In this document: positions 1 to 7,330 of the stretch, one piece after another
How the letters are laid out: the number at the start of each line of letters is the position of its first letter
Numbering within the stretch: the first letter of the stretch is position 1
NCBI RefSeq assembly: GCF_014873705.1
Contig: NZ_JADBDS010000003.1
Coordinates: 1,240,001 to 1,304,000, forward strand
Length of the DNA: 64,000 nucleotides
Direction: 5' to 3'
DNA from: Mycobacterium sp. OAS707
Lineage (GTDB): Bacteria; Actinomycetota; Actinomycetes; Mycobacteriales; Mycobacteriaceae
Program-made: the position numbers and the translations under genes
The notes under the pieces: generated by a model
Databases searched by the model: none
Seen by the model: only the letters and a program-made list of their open reading frames with translations
What the model was told of the DNA's origin: nothing

Positions 1-234
1 CTGGTGACGCTGGGCTTCGACGACGTGACGGCCAGCGCCGAGACGCCACTGTTTCGCGGCGGGTCGGCCGCAGCCCGGTTGTGGAGCCTGACGTGGACGC
101 AGGCGGCGGGACAGATGATCGCGCACGGACTCTCGGCCGACACGCTGGCCGCCGCCCACCACGAATTGGAGGACACCGGCCGGTGGTTCCACCTGCCGCT
201 GATGGTCCGGGTCCGCGGCAGACGGCCGCGGTAG
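1..234 (+). CDS. C-terminal end of a probable class I methyltransferase (partial)
   Basis: The reading frame is open from the first base and stops with TAG at 232-234, so only the last 77 codons of a longer gene are present. The visible residues (a Trp-rich stretch around LWSLTWTQAAGQM, then an amphipathic helix ending in HLPLMVRVRGRRPR) resemble the closing helix and last strand of SAM-dependent methyltransferases of the type common in mycobacteria. The SAM-binding motifs lie outside the window, so the assignment rests on the tail alone. It converges on the small secreted-protein gene that ends at 243. Confidence 0.5.
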   Translation: MVTLGFDDVTASAETPLFRGGSAAARLWSLTWTQAAGQMIAHGLSADTLAAAHHELEDTGRWFHLPLMVRVRGRRPR

Positions 235-242
235 GCAGGCGG

Positions 243-488
243 TTATTCGCCACCCGGAGCGGTGATGATCAGGCCGCCGTCGTGATGCCAGCGGTGGCGG
301 GGGATCACCACGATCGGCGGCCGGGCGATGGTGTTCGGGGTGGCGACGATGCCTGGCCTCGGTGTCGGGTCGTACGAATAGGTGCCCGCGTTGGCCATGC
401 CGGCCAGGCCGAGGGCGGCGGTGCCGAGGATGCCTGCCGAGATGGCGGGCAGGGCGATGTAGCGGGCGAAGCTGCGATTGATGCTCAT
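243..488 (-). CDS. Small secreted protein, divergent member of the local RWHH peptide family
   Basis: The predicted product has 81 residues. A signal peptide with a basic N-terminus and a hydrophobic core (IALPAISAGILGTAALGLAG) ends near the ANAG motif. The mature part is about 45 residues, rich in Pro and Thr, and carries a HRWHHDGG motif near the C-terminus. The two proteins at 567-797 and 1885-2115 share the same signal-peptide style and a related W-R/H-WHHG motif, so the three look like one family. There are no cysteines and no recognisable domain, and the function is unknown. An AGGAGA-like ribosome-binding site lies just upstream of the ATG. Confidence 0.7.
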   Translation of the reverse strand: MSINRSFARYIALPAISAGILGTAALGLAGMANAGTYSYDPTPRPGIVATPNTIARPPIVVIPRHRWHHDGGLIITAPGGE

Positions 489-519
489 TTGAATTCTCCT
501 GTGGGGGTTGGTTTTTGAG

Positions 520-552
520 AAACCCTCCCCGGGGCTACTTCGGGGAGGGTTT
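520..552 (-). terminator. Strong stem-loop downstream of the secreted peptide gene
   Basis: Positions 520-531 and 541-552 are a perfect 12-bp inverted repeat (AAACCCTCCCCG and its complement) around a 9-base loop. The structure starts 15 bases after the stop of the gene at 567-797 and lies upstream of the next gene on the same strand. The descending arm ends in TTT but no long T run follows. A comparable stem-loop follows the paralogous gene at 1885. Confidence 0.7.
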
Positions 553-566
553 CGGTCTGGGGGTTA

Positions 567-797
567 TCAGCGGGTGTAGTGGGGCTGCAGGTCGGCGAGG
601 TGGTGGACACCGTGGTGCCAGCGCCAGCCCGGCGTGGCGTCGGGGGCCGGGTGGGCCTTGACGCTCGGGGCTGCCACGGTGGAATGCTGCGGTGTGTCCG
701 CGGTGGCTGCGCTGGCCGTGCCCGCCAGTCCGAGGGCGGCGCCGCCGATGATGCCGGCCGCGACGATCGGGAGGGCGAAGATTCGAGTGGTGTTCAT
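567..797 (-). CDS. Small secreted His/Trp-motif peptide, copy 1
   Basis: The predicted product has 76 residues. A Sec-type signal peptide (IFALPIVAAGIIGGAALGLAG) with likely cleavage after TASA leaves a mature peptide of about 46 residues. That peptide ends in a cluster of aromatic and histidine residues (PGWRWHHGVHHLADLQPHYTR). It is about 83% identical by eye to the product of 1885-2115, and the promoter DNA is duplicated with it. No enzyme fold is expected at this size. The His clusters could bind metal or membranes, but that is speculation. A perfect 12-bp stem-loop follows the gene. Confidence 0.75.
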   Translation of the reverse strand: MNTTRIFALPIVAAGIIGGAALGLAGTASAATADTPQHSTVAAPSVKAHPAPDATPGWRWHHGVHHLADLQPHYTR

Positions 798-887
798 GTG
801 AGTTGTCCTGTCTCCGTAGGCTTTTGAGTTCTTGTGCCGGTGTGTTCCGGGGATGACTCAAGAGTGCCGTTCCGCGGACGCTTTGTA

Positions 888-911
888 TGTCCGGTGATCG
901 GAGGTAGGACA
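888..911. promoter_or_regulatory. Candidate operator, copy 1 (TGTCC-N14-GGACA)
   Basis: The inverted halves TGTCC (888-892) and GGACA (907-911) are preserved in the duplicated block at 2206-2228, where the spacer is one base shorter. The site lies about 90 bases upstream of the peptide gene at 567-797. In copy 2 the same element lies between the peptide gene and the response regulator gene, so it is a candidate binding site for that regulator. Confidence 0.35.
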
Positions 912-943
912 GGATGAACCGCTTGTCCCCCAATCGGGGGAAG

Positions 944-1813
944 TCAGGGAAAAGTCGGAAGCGTTTCGGCGGCGGCGGCCAACGCGGCGAGGTGCTCGTC
1001 GACGGTGCGCAGACCCGCGCCCATCGTGTTGATCGTCATGTGCGTGGCGCCCGCGGCTTTCCACTCGGCGAGTTCGTCGGCGACCCGCTGCGCGTCACCC
1101 GCCCAGGTGACCCGGCCCTCCATGCCCAGCGTCGACGGGTCGCGGCCCGCCTCAGTCGCCGCCTGCGCGACGATGTCGCGGGCTTCGTCGAGTTTCGGCC
1201 CAGGCCCGGTCATCGGGAACCATCCGTCGGCAAGCCGGCCTGCGCGCTCCAGCGCGGGCCGCGAGGCCGCGCCGATCCACACCGGGATGGGCCGCTGCAC
1301 GGGTAGCGGCGCCAGGCCGGCTCCGGTCACGCGATGGTGCTTGCCCGCGAACGTCACGGACTGTTGGGACCACAGCCGGCGCATCACCTCGACCTGTTCG
1401 CCAAGGCGCCTGCCCCGGTTGGTGAAGTCCTCGCCGAGCGCCTCGTACTCGACGGCGTTCCAGCCGATCCCGACGCCCAAGCGCAGCCGGCCCTCGCTGA
1501 GCAGGTCGACCTCCGCGGCCTGTTTGGCGGTGAGCACCGCTTGGCGCTGCGGCAGGATGATCACGCCGGTCACCAGTTCCAGGGTGGTGGTGATGGCCGC
1601 CAGGTAGCCGAACATGACCAGTGGCTCGTGGAATGTGGTGCAGATGTCATAGGGGCCTGCCCAGCCCTCGTGCACCTCGGGGTCGGCGCCGACGACGTGG
1701 TCGTAGGCCAGCAGATGGGTGAAACCCAACTCCTCGACCGATTGGCCGTAGGTGCGCACCGCGCCCGCATCGCCGCCGAGTTCTGTCTGGGGGAACGTCA
1801 CGCCAATCCGCAT
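944..1813 (-). CDS. LLM-class F420-dependent oxidoreductase
   Basis: The predicted product has 289 residues and the luciferase-like monooxygenase TIM-barrel layout. It begins with MRIGVTFPQTELGG, has YDHVVG near residue 40, TGVIILPQRQAVLTAKQAAEVD near 90, and GRLRLGVGIGWNAVEYEALG near 120. The family in actinobacteria uses coenzyme F420. The close of the barrel (VPVWIG-type strand and DGWFPM) is present. The start at 1813 gives the canonical N-terminus; longer in-frame starts run back into the neighbouring duplicated block. The gene sits between the two copies of the 375-bp duplication. Its substrate cannot be inferred. Confidence 0.88.
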   Translation of the reverse strand: MRIGVTFPQTELGGDAGAVRTYGQSVEELGFTHLLAYDHVVGADPEVHEGWAGPYDICTTFHEPLVMFGYLAAITTTLELVTGVIILPQRQAVLTAKQAAEVDLLSEGRLRLGVGIGWNAVEYEALGEDFTNRGRRLGEQVEVMRRLWSQQSVTFAGKHHRVTGAGLAPLPVQRPIPVWIGAASRPALERAGRLADGWFPMTGPGPKLDEARDIVAQAATEAGRDPSTLGMEGRVTWAGDAQRVADELAEWKAAGATHMTINTMGAGLRTVDEHLAALAAAAETLPTFP

Positions 1814-1833
1814 ACTGGCCGGCAACGCAGCGC

Positions 1834-1861
1834 GGCCCTCCCCAATTCCTCGGGGAGGGCC
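1834..1861 (-). terminator. Stem-loop downstream of secreted peptide copy 2
   Basis: GGCCCTCCCC at 1834-1843 pairs perfectly with GGGGAGGGCC at 1852-1861 around an 8-base loop. It lies 23 bases after the stop of the peptide gene at 1885-2115 and just before the start of the LLM oxidoreductase, so it probably separates the two transcripts. Its core sequence resembles the stem at 520-552. Confidence 0.65.
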
Positions 1862-1884
1862 TAAGTGCTGGTCGGCGGCGGTTG

Positions 1885-2115
1885 TCAGCGGGTGTAGCTC
1901 GGCTGCAGGTCGCCGAGGTGGTGCACGCCGTGGTGCCAGTGCCAGCCGGGCTGGGCGTCGGGCGCCGGATGCGCCTTGACCGACGGCACCGCGACGATGT
2001 TGGGCTGCTGCGCGTCGGTGGTGGCTGCGCCGGCCGTGCCCGCCAGGCCGAGGGCGGCGCCGCCGATGATGCCTGCCGCGACGATCGGGAGGGCGAAGAT
2101 TCGAGTGGCGTTCAT
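1885..2115 (-). CDS. Small secreted His/Trp-motif peptide, copy 2
   Basis: The predicted product has 76 residues. The signal peptide matches that of the copy at 567-797 up to its cleavage region, followed by a short linker and the conserved end PGWHWHHGVHHLGDLQPSYTR. It is transcribed divergently from the response regulator and histidine kinase genes across a shared 155-base region, so the two-component system may control it. The function is unknown. Confidence 0.75.
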   Translation of the reverse strand: MNATRIFALPIVAAGIIGGAALGLAGTAGAATTDAQQPNIVAVPSVKAHPAPDAQPGWHWHHGVHHLGDLQPSYTR

Positions 2116-2205
2116 GTGAGTTGTCCTGTCTGCGTAGGCTTTTGATGTCTTGTGCCGGTGTGTTCCGGCGATGACTCAAGAGTGCTGCAGCGCAACGGGT
2201 TTGTA

Positions 2206-2228
2206 TGTCCGGCGATCGGCCGGGGACA
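2206..2228. promoter_or_regulatory. Candidate operator, copy 2 (TGTCC-N13-GGACA)
   Basis: TGTCC (2206-2210) and GGACA (2224-2228) are arranged as inverted halves in the divergent region between the secreted peptide gene and the response regulator gene. The TGTCC motif appears again 14 bases further on, within TGTCCCCCAATCGG. Retention in both copies of the duplication suggests function. Autoregulation by the NarL-type regulator next door is the simplest idea, not a demonstrated one. Confidence 0.35.
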
Positions 2229-2270
2229 CGGATGAATCACGTGTCCCCCAATCGGAGGAAGAACGGGTGG

Positions 2271-2933
2271 ATGCTGTGCGACGCTGGCGTGGTGACCAGC
2301 GAAAAGGTGCGTGTGGTGGTGGGTGACGACCACCCGCTGTTTCGCGACGGGGTGGTCCGTGCGCTGACGTCGAGCGGGTCCATCGAGGTGGTGGCCGAAG
2401 CCGACGACGGCCTCTCGGCGCTCGAAGCGATTCGTGCGCACTCGCCGCAGGTCGCCCTGCTCGACTACCGGATGCCGGGGATGGACGGCGCGGAGGTTGC
2501 GGCCGCTGTGCTCCGCGACGAACTGCCGACCCGGGTGCTGCTGGTGTCGGCACACGACGAGTCGGCGATCGTCTTCCGCGCGCTGCAGGAAGGGGCGGCC
2601 GGCTTTCTGCCGAAGGAGTCGACCCGCAGCGAGCTGATCAACGCGGTGCTGGACTGCGCGAAGGGCCGCGACGTCGTCGCACCGAGCCTGGCCGCTGGCC
2701 TGGCCGGGGAGATCCGCAAGCGCGCCGAGCCCGAGGGCCCGGTGCTCAGCCCGCGCGAACGGGAGGTCTTGAAGCTGATTGCGGGGGGCAGCAGCATTCC
2801 CGCGATGGCCAAGGAGCTGTTCCTGGCCCCGTCGACGGTCAAGACGCACGTGCAACGCCTCTACGAGAAGCTCGGTGTCAGCGACCGCGGCGCCGCCGTC
2901 GCGGAGGCCATGCGCCGCAAGCTGCTGGAGTAG
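2271..2933 (+). CDS. NarL/LuxR-family response regulator
   Basis: The predicted product has 220 residues when started at the ATG at 2271. The receiver domain has acidic residues D19-D20, phospho-acceptor D65 in VALLDYRMPG, and the conserved lysine K115 in GFLPKES. It is followed by a LuxR-type helix-turn-helix (LSPREREVLKLIAGG...TVKTHVQRLYEKLGV). An earlier ATG at 2205 lies inside the candidate operator. A GTG at 2292 is another possible start and sits directly before the first beta strand. A GGAGG lies 12 bases before 2271. The histidine kinase gene follows after one base, so the pair is co-transcribed. Confidence 0.92.
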   Translation: MLCDAGVVTSEKVRVVVGDDHPLFRDGVVRALTSSGSIEVVAEADDGLSALEAIRAHSPQVALLDYRMPGMDGAEVAAAVLRDELPTRVLLVSAHDESAIVFRALQEGAAGFLPKESTRSELINAVLDCAKGRDVVAPSLAAGLAGEIRKRAEPEGPVLSPREREVLKLIAGGSSIPAMAKELFLAPSTVKTHVQRLYEKLGVSDRGAAVAEAMRRKLLE

Positions 2934-2934
2934 C

Positions 2935-4131
2935 GTGGCGCGTCCACTCCATGGAGTCATCGACTACTTCGCCGCGGAACCGGTACGCGTCTCGGCGTTG
3001 CTGCGGCTGCCGCTGATCGGTCTGATCGCGGTGTTGGTGTGGATCTGGGAGGTGGACCACTGGCTGCCGGAGTTGTACGCGGTGATCCTCGGCATCTACG
3101 CGGTCGCCGCGCTGCTGTGGCTGGTGGCTGTGCTGAGGGGGCCGGTGCCGCGGTGGGGTGATTGGGCGTCGACGTCGGTCGACCTGCTGGTGATCCTCAC
3201 GCTGTGTTTGGTTTCTGGCGGTGCGACCGCGGCGCTGCTGCCCGTCTTCTTCCTGCTCCCGATCTCGGTGGCGTTTCAGGATCGGCCGTGGTTGACGGCG
3301 ATCATCGGAACAGTCACGGCGGCAGGCTATCTCGCGGTATGGATCTTCTACTCCAAACGCGACGACAAGGTCGGACTGCCGAACATGGTGTACACGCACT
3401 TCGGCTTCCTGCTCTGGCTGGCAGTCGCGGTGACAGCCCTGTGTTACGTGCTTGCACGCAGATCGGCTCGGGTGCGGGCGCTGCAGGAGATGCGGCGCCA
3501 GTTGGTCTCGGAGGCAATGCAATCCGACGAGCGGCACAACCGCGATGTCGCCGAGCATCTGCACGACGGACCGCTGCAGACGCTGCTGGCCGCACGGCTC
3601 GAACTCGACGAGGCGCGGGAACGCAATCCCGACCCCGCACTGGACATGGTGTACTCGGCGCTGCAGGAAACCGCGAGCGGGCTACGCTCGACCGTCACGC
3701 AGCTGCACCCACAGGTGCTGGCCCAGCTCGGCCTCACCCCGGCGGTGCGAGAACTGTTGCGGCAGTTCGAGTCCCGCAACGACGTGACCGTGCAGACCGA
3801 CCTCGAGGACGTGGGTAAGCCGGAGTCGCAGGCGTTGATGTACCGGGCGGCCCGCGAACTGCTGACCAACATCGGCAAGCACGCGAAAGCGACGACGGTC
3901 CGCGTTGGCCTGCACCGCAAGGGGAATCGGGTGATCCTGGCCGTCGACGACGACGGCACCGGATTCGACCCCGCGATCGTCGCGCAGTACGTCGCCGACG
4001 GGCACATCGGGCTGGGCTCGCTGCTGGCGCGGTTCGACGCGATGGGCGGGTCGATGGACATCACCTCGCGCACCGGCCACGGCACTCAGATCACGGTGAC
4101 GTCGCCGCCGGAGCCTGACGCTTCGCGGTGA
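2935..4131 (+). CDS. Membrane sensor histidine kinase, NarL-partner (HisKA_3) type
   Basis: The predicted product has 398 residues from a GTG start placed one base after the upstream stop. The N-terminal half has about five hydrophobic segments with only short loops, so the signal is probably sensed in the membrane. The dimerisation domain carries HLHDGPLQTLLAARLELDEAR, with the phospho-accepting His near residue 210. The ATPase domain has the N-box RELLTNIGKHAKA and the G-boxes VDDDGTGFD and GHIGLGSLLARF. It forms a two-component pair with the regulator at 2271-2933. Its last 41 bases overlap the end of the convergent P450 gene. Confidence 0.9.
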   Translation: MARPLHGVIDYFAAEPVRVSALLRLPLIGLIAVLVWIWEVDHWLPELYAVILGIYAVAALLWLVAVLRGPVPRWGDWASTSVDLLVILTLCLVSGGATAALLPVFFLLPISVAFQDRPWLTAIIGTVTAAGYLAVWIFYSKRDDKVGLPNMVYTHFGFLLWLAVAVTALCYVLARRSARVRALQEMRRQLVSEAMQSDERHNRDVAEHLHDGPLQTLLAARLELDEARERNPDPALDMVYSALQETASGLRSTVTQLHPQVLAQLGLTPAVRELLRQFESRNDVTVQTDLEDVGKPESQALMYRAARELLTNIGKHAKATTVRVGLHRKGNRVILAVDDDGTGFDPAIVAQYVADGHIGLGSLLARFDAMGGSMDITSRTGHGTQITVTSPPEPDASR

Positions 4132-5467
4132 CGTGCACCCGCGCGCCGCGCGCAGGCACCAGCGTGATGTGATGCATGCGCATCGCCTCATCTTGGGGGC
4201 GGTCAGCGCGTAACTCAATGCGCCGCAACACAGTTCGCAGTACCGCGTCCATTTCGGTCAGGGCAAACGTCGCACCGAGGCAGCGGCGCGCACCGCCGCC
4301 GAACGGAATCCACGCGTACATCGGCACGTCTTCAGCCAACCAGCGTTCCGGCCGGAAGTACGCGGCGTCGTGGCCCCAGATCTTCGGGTCGGTTTGAAGG
4401 CCGATGATCGACGGCAGCAACAGGGTGCCCGCAGGCATCGTGTGGCCGGCCAACTCGACCGGCTGGGTGACGCGGCGCGCGATGTTCATGATCACCGGCC
4501 GCAGCCGCAGCACTTCCTTGGCGACCGCGGCGCGGAACGGGTCACGGGGATCGCCGAGTCCGGCCCGCACCTTATCCAGCGCGCCGGAATGGCGCAACAG
4601 CCGTTCGAATGTCCAGGACAGCGCAACAGCGGTGGTCTCGTGCCCGGCCACCAACAGCGTGACCAGTTCGTCGCGCACCAGCCCCGGATCGGGGTCGCCG
4701 TCCAGCAGCATCGACAACACGTCGGCCCGCTCGGCTCGGCCGGGATCGGCTCGCCTGCGCTCGATCTCGGCATAGATCAGCCGGTCCGCTCGGTCGAGGT
4801 CGCGCACGACACTCTTCCACGGCGGCACCCGCAGCAGCCCGGGCCACAGCCAGACCAGCATGTCGCGCAGGTGGAACGCCAGCACGCGCCGCAGTGCCGC
4901 GCCGACGGCCCTGGCCCTGTCGTCCTCGTCGACGCCGAGCACCACCCGCACGATGATGCTCAACGTCAGTTCCTGCATCCGCGGCAACAATTCGAAATCC
5001 CGGCCGATGGGCCACCCCGCGATCTCCCGCTCGGTCTCCTCTTCCATCAGCGCGGCCACCCGGGCGATGCGTTCGCCGTGGAACGGCGGCAGCATCCGCC
5101 TGCGCTCGACGACGTGGTCGGGCGCGTCCATCGTCAGCACCGACTGCCTGCCCACCACCGGGGTCAGCAGCGAGTTGGCTTCGCCTGCACGGTAGATCTC
5201 CGGATCACCCCGGAAGATCGTGCGCAGGTCGTCGGGATGGCGCAGCACCACGCCGTAGCCGGTCGGTTCGGCGTTGACGGTGAAGGTGTCGCCGAAGCGG
5301 CGGTGCATCGCGGGGATGAACCGCTGCCGTTGCGTCCAGATCAACAGCGACTGCAGCGCGCTCGGCAATCGCGGGCCCGGGGGCAGACCAGCCGCCGAAG
5401 TCACCCTCGCCGCGCTCGCGGTGCGCTGCCACGACGACAGTCGGGCGCTCGTGGTCTCGATCACCAT
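4091..5467 (-). CDS. Cytochrome P450
   Basis: The predicted product has 458 residues. The oxygen-activation motif AGHETT lies near residue 274, the ExxR motif is in KEVLRLRP, and the haem-binding loop is FGGGARRCLG with the cysteine ligand near residue 394. The proline-rich LPPGPRLPSALQSL segment follows a short N-terminus without a membrane anchor, as in soluble bacterial P450s. I chose the ATG at 5467 because the upstream extension has low-complexity composition opposite the neighbouring gene. Such enzymes hydroxylate lipids, steroids or terpenoids with ferredoxin electrons. No ferredoxin gene is adjacent and the substrate is unknown. Confidence 0.92.
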   Translation of the reverse strand: MVIETTSARLSSWQRTASAARVTSAAGLPPGPRLPSALQSLLIWTQRQRFIPAMHRRFGDTFTVNAEPTGYGVVLRHPDDLRTIFRGDPEIYRAGEANSLLTPVVGRQSVLTMDAPDHVVERRRMLPPFHGERIARVAALMEEETEREIAGWPIGRDFELLPRMQELTLSIIVRVVLGVDEDDRARAVGAALRRVLAFHLRDMLVWLWPGLLRVPPWKSVVRDLDRADRLIYAEIERRRADPGRAERADVLSMLLDGDPDPGLVRDELVTLLVAGHETTAVALSWTFERLLRHSGALDKVRAGLGDPRDPFRAAVAKEVLRLRPVIMNIARRVTQPVELAGHTMPAGTLLLPSIIGLQTDPKIWGHDAAYFRPERWLAEDVPMYAWIPFGGGARRCLGATFALTEMDAVLRTVLRRIELRADRPQDEAMRMHHITLVPARGARVHVTAKRQAPAATSP

Positions 5468-5571
5468 GTGCCTGGTTATACGCCCGGCGAATAATTGCCG
5501 TCTACCGCCCGCAGTAGGAATTGCGTCGTTAAACCACGCGCGATCACCAGCGGCTACGGCACCATTAGCCC

Positions 5572-6192
5572 ATGGAGCCGCAGTGGCAGCCGTCCAATGA
5601 CTCCCCGCAGCCGCCAGGCGCGCCTGCATACGGACCCCCCGCATACGGACCGCCCCCATACGGACCCTCCGCGTACGGGCCGCCCGGCTATGGGTGGTCA
5701 CCGCCACCGCAGCAATCGCCGTGGGGTCCGCCGCCCGCTCCGCATGTGGTGTGGGCCGTCCTGTTGTGGGGCCTGGCGGTCGTCAGCCTCATCGGTGTGG
5801 TGATCGCCGGCTTCATTGCGTTCGTGGGTTTCTATTCCAACAGCTACCTCGACTCCTACGGCGTGACGACCACCGCGACCGTCACCGATTTGGAGCTCTT
5901 CACCGACTCCGTCACCGTCGAGTTCACCACCGCCGAAGGCGCACCAGCCACGGCCGAGTTCGTCTGGGTCACCGGCACCCGTCCCGCTGTCGGCGACGAA
6001 ATCCAGATCACCTACGACCCTGCCGACCCCACGTATGCCACCGAGGCAGGCAGTGACTCCGACGTCGCGATGGGCGTGGTCTACGTCCTCATGGCGCTCG
6101 TGGCCCTGGCCGTCGCGGTTGGCGCGGTTGTCGGCGCGATCCTCGTGCACCGAAGGCGGGGCAAGGCCAAACGTCAGCGCGCTATGTGGTGA
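5572..6192 (+). CDS. DUF3592-like membrane protein with YGPP repeats
   Basis: The predicted product has 206 residues. The first 60 are a cytoplasm-type proline-rich tail with repeated AYGPP/PYGPS units. They are followed by a transmembrane helix (WAVLLWGLAVVSLIGVVIAGF), a soluble beta-rich segment of about 75 residues containing ITYDPADP, and a second membrane helix ending in a basic tail. The strand-rich core with two helices fits the DUF3592 pattern. It overlaps the stop of the convergent acyl-CoA dehydrogenase by 11 bases. The function is unknown. Confidence 0.75.
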   Translation: MEPQWQPSNDSPQPPGAPAYGPPAYGPPPYGPSAYGPPGYGWSPPPQQSPWGPPPAPHVVWAVLLWGLAVVSLIGVVIAGFIAFVGFYSNSYLDSYGVTTTATVTDLELFTDSVTVEFTTAEGAPATAEFVWVTGTRPAVGDEIQITYDPADPTYATEAGSDSDVAMGVVYVLMALVALAVAVGAVVGAILVHRRRGKAKRQRAMW

Positions 6193-7321
6193 GCCCGCGC
6201 GCGATGACGAGCCGCTGGATCTGGTTGGTGCCCTCGAAGATCTGCGTGATCTTCGCTTCGCGCATATAGCGCTCGACGCGGAAATCGCGGGTGTAGCCGA
6301 CGCCGCCCAACACCTGCACCGCGTCGGTGGTGACCTTCATCGCCGCGTCGGTGGCCACCAGCTTGGCCACGCTCGCCTGCTGCGAGTATGGCCTGCCCAG
6401 GTCGCGTCGACGCGCAGCGTCCAGGTACGTGGCGCGCGCGCTGGCGACCGCCGCGGCCATGTCGGCTAACACGAAGCCAAGGCCCTGATGGTCAATGATC
6501 TTGCGGCCGAACGTCGTTCGCTCGTTGGCGTACTTGACGGCCTCGTCCAGCGCCGCCTGCGCCAACCCGACCGCGACCGCCGCGATACCCAGCCGGCCCG
6601 AATCCAATGCCGAGAACGCGATCTGCAGGCCCTGGCCCTCCGCACCGATCAGTCGGTCGGCGTCGAGAACCGCGTTGTCATAGAACGCCGACGTCGTCGG
6701 CACCGCGTGCAACCCCATCTTCTCTTCTGGCTTACCGAAACTCAGCCCGTCCAGATCGCCGGGCACCAGGAAACACGAAATGCCGCGCGAGCCTTCACCA
6801 GTGCGCGCGAACAACGTGTAGAAGTCGGCGCGCCCGCCGTGGGTGATCCACGACTTGGAGCCGTTGAGGACGTAGCCGTTGTCGGCTTTCGCGGCCTTGC
6901 ACTGCAGTGCGGCGGCATCGGAACCGGCCTGCGGTTCGGAAAGGCTGTACGCGCCGATCTGCTCGCCGCTCAGCATGCCGGGCAGCCAGCGCTGCTTCTG
7001 CTCGTCGGTGCCGAACGCCAGCAGCGGATGCGACGAGAGACTGTGCACGCTGACCGCCACAGCGACCGCCGCCCAGCGCGCCGCGATCTCCTCGAGCACC
7101 TGCAGATAGACCTCGAAGGGCTGGCCACCGCCACCCCACTGTTCGGGCTGCGGCAGGCTGAGCAACCCGGCGGCACCGAGTTGGGCGAACACGCCCTCCG
7201 GGTACGTCTCTGCTTTCTCGTGCGCGTCGACGATCGGGTCGAGGACCTTGTCGCAGATGTCGCGGGTCAGCGCGATGAGGTCAACGGCGTCGTCGCTTGG
7301 CAGCAGGCGGTCGACGGCCAT
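6182..7321 (-). CDS. Acyl-CoA dehydrogenase
   Basis: The predicted product has 379 residues, the usual length for the family. It has the FAD/substrate motif YSLSEPQAGSDAAAL, the central WITHGG strand, the arginine-containing ANERTTFGRKI helix, and the catalytic-base region KITQIFEGTNQIQRLVIARGL. It oxidises acyl-CoA thioesters to enoyl-CoA and passes electrons to ETF. It starts nine bases after pntB and so probably lies at the end of the pntA-pntB operon. In M. tuberculosis a fadE gene (fadE2) also borders pnt. I do not assign a number. Confidence 0.92.
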   Translation of the reverse strand: MAVDRLLPSDDAVDLIALTRDICDKVLDPIVDAHEKAETYPEGVFAQLGAAGLLSLPQPEQWGGGGQPFEVYLQVLEEIAARWAAVAVAVSVHSLSSHPLLAFGTDEQKQRWLPGMLSGEQIGAYSLSEPQAGSDAAALQCKAAKADNGYVLNGSKSWITHGGRADFYTLFARTGEGSRGISCFLVPGDLDGLSFGKPEEKMGLHAVPTTSAFYDNAVLDADRLIGAEGQGLQIAFSALDSGRLGIAAVAVGLAQAALDEAVKYANERTTFGRKIIDHQGLGFVLADMAAAVASARATYLDAARRRDLGRPYSQQASVAKLVATDAAMKVTTDAVQVLGGVGYTRDFRVERYMREAKITQIFEGTNQIQRLVIARGLTT

Positions 7322-7330
7322 GTGCGTGCG

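Larger units (their letters stand above)
563..937. repeat. Direct duplication, copy 1 (secreted peptide gene plus upstream regulatory DNA)
   Basis: This block matches 1881-2255 at a constant offset of 1318 bases with very few indels. It spans the whole gene at 567-797, the leader up to its start, and a further 140 bases that include a TGTCC...GGACA element and a TGTCCCCCAATCGG box. In copy 2 the outer end of the block is the promoter region of the two-component system at 2271-4131. In copy 1 the block ends next to the stop of the LLM oxidoreductase. Confidence 0.85.
1881..2255. repeat. Direct duplication, copy 2
   Basis: This is the partner of 563-937. The coding part differs at about 13 of 76 amino acids. 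The non-coding part keeps the leader (a GAGTTGTCCTGTCT-like stretch), a TGTGTTCCGG box, the TGTCC...GGACA pair and TGTCCCCCAATCGG. The far end runs into the ribosome-binding region of the response regulator gene, so this copy keeps the apparently original divergent arrangement of peptide gene and regulator. Confidence 0.85.

Noticed and set aside
535..933. Arg/His-rich minus-strand frame overlapping the duplicated peptide gene; a similar extension precedes the LLM gene
   Set aside because: Both arise from another frame of the same duplicated block; the peptide frame has the signal peptide and ribosome-binding site.
4370..5494. 374-codon frame opposite the cytochrome P450
   Set aside because: The P450 has all family motifs on the other strand; the opposing frame is compositionally a shadow.
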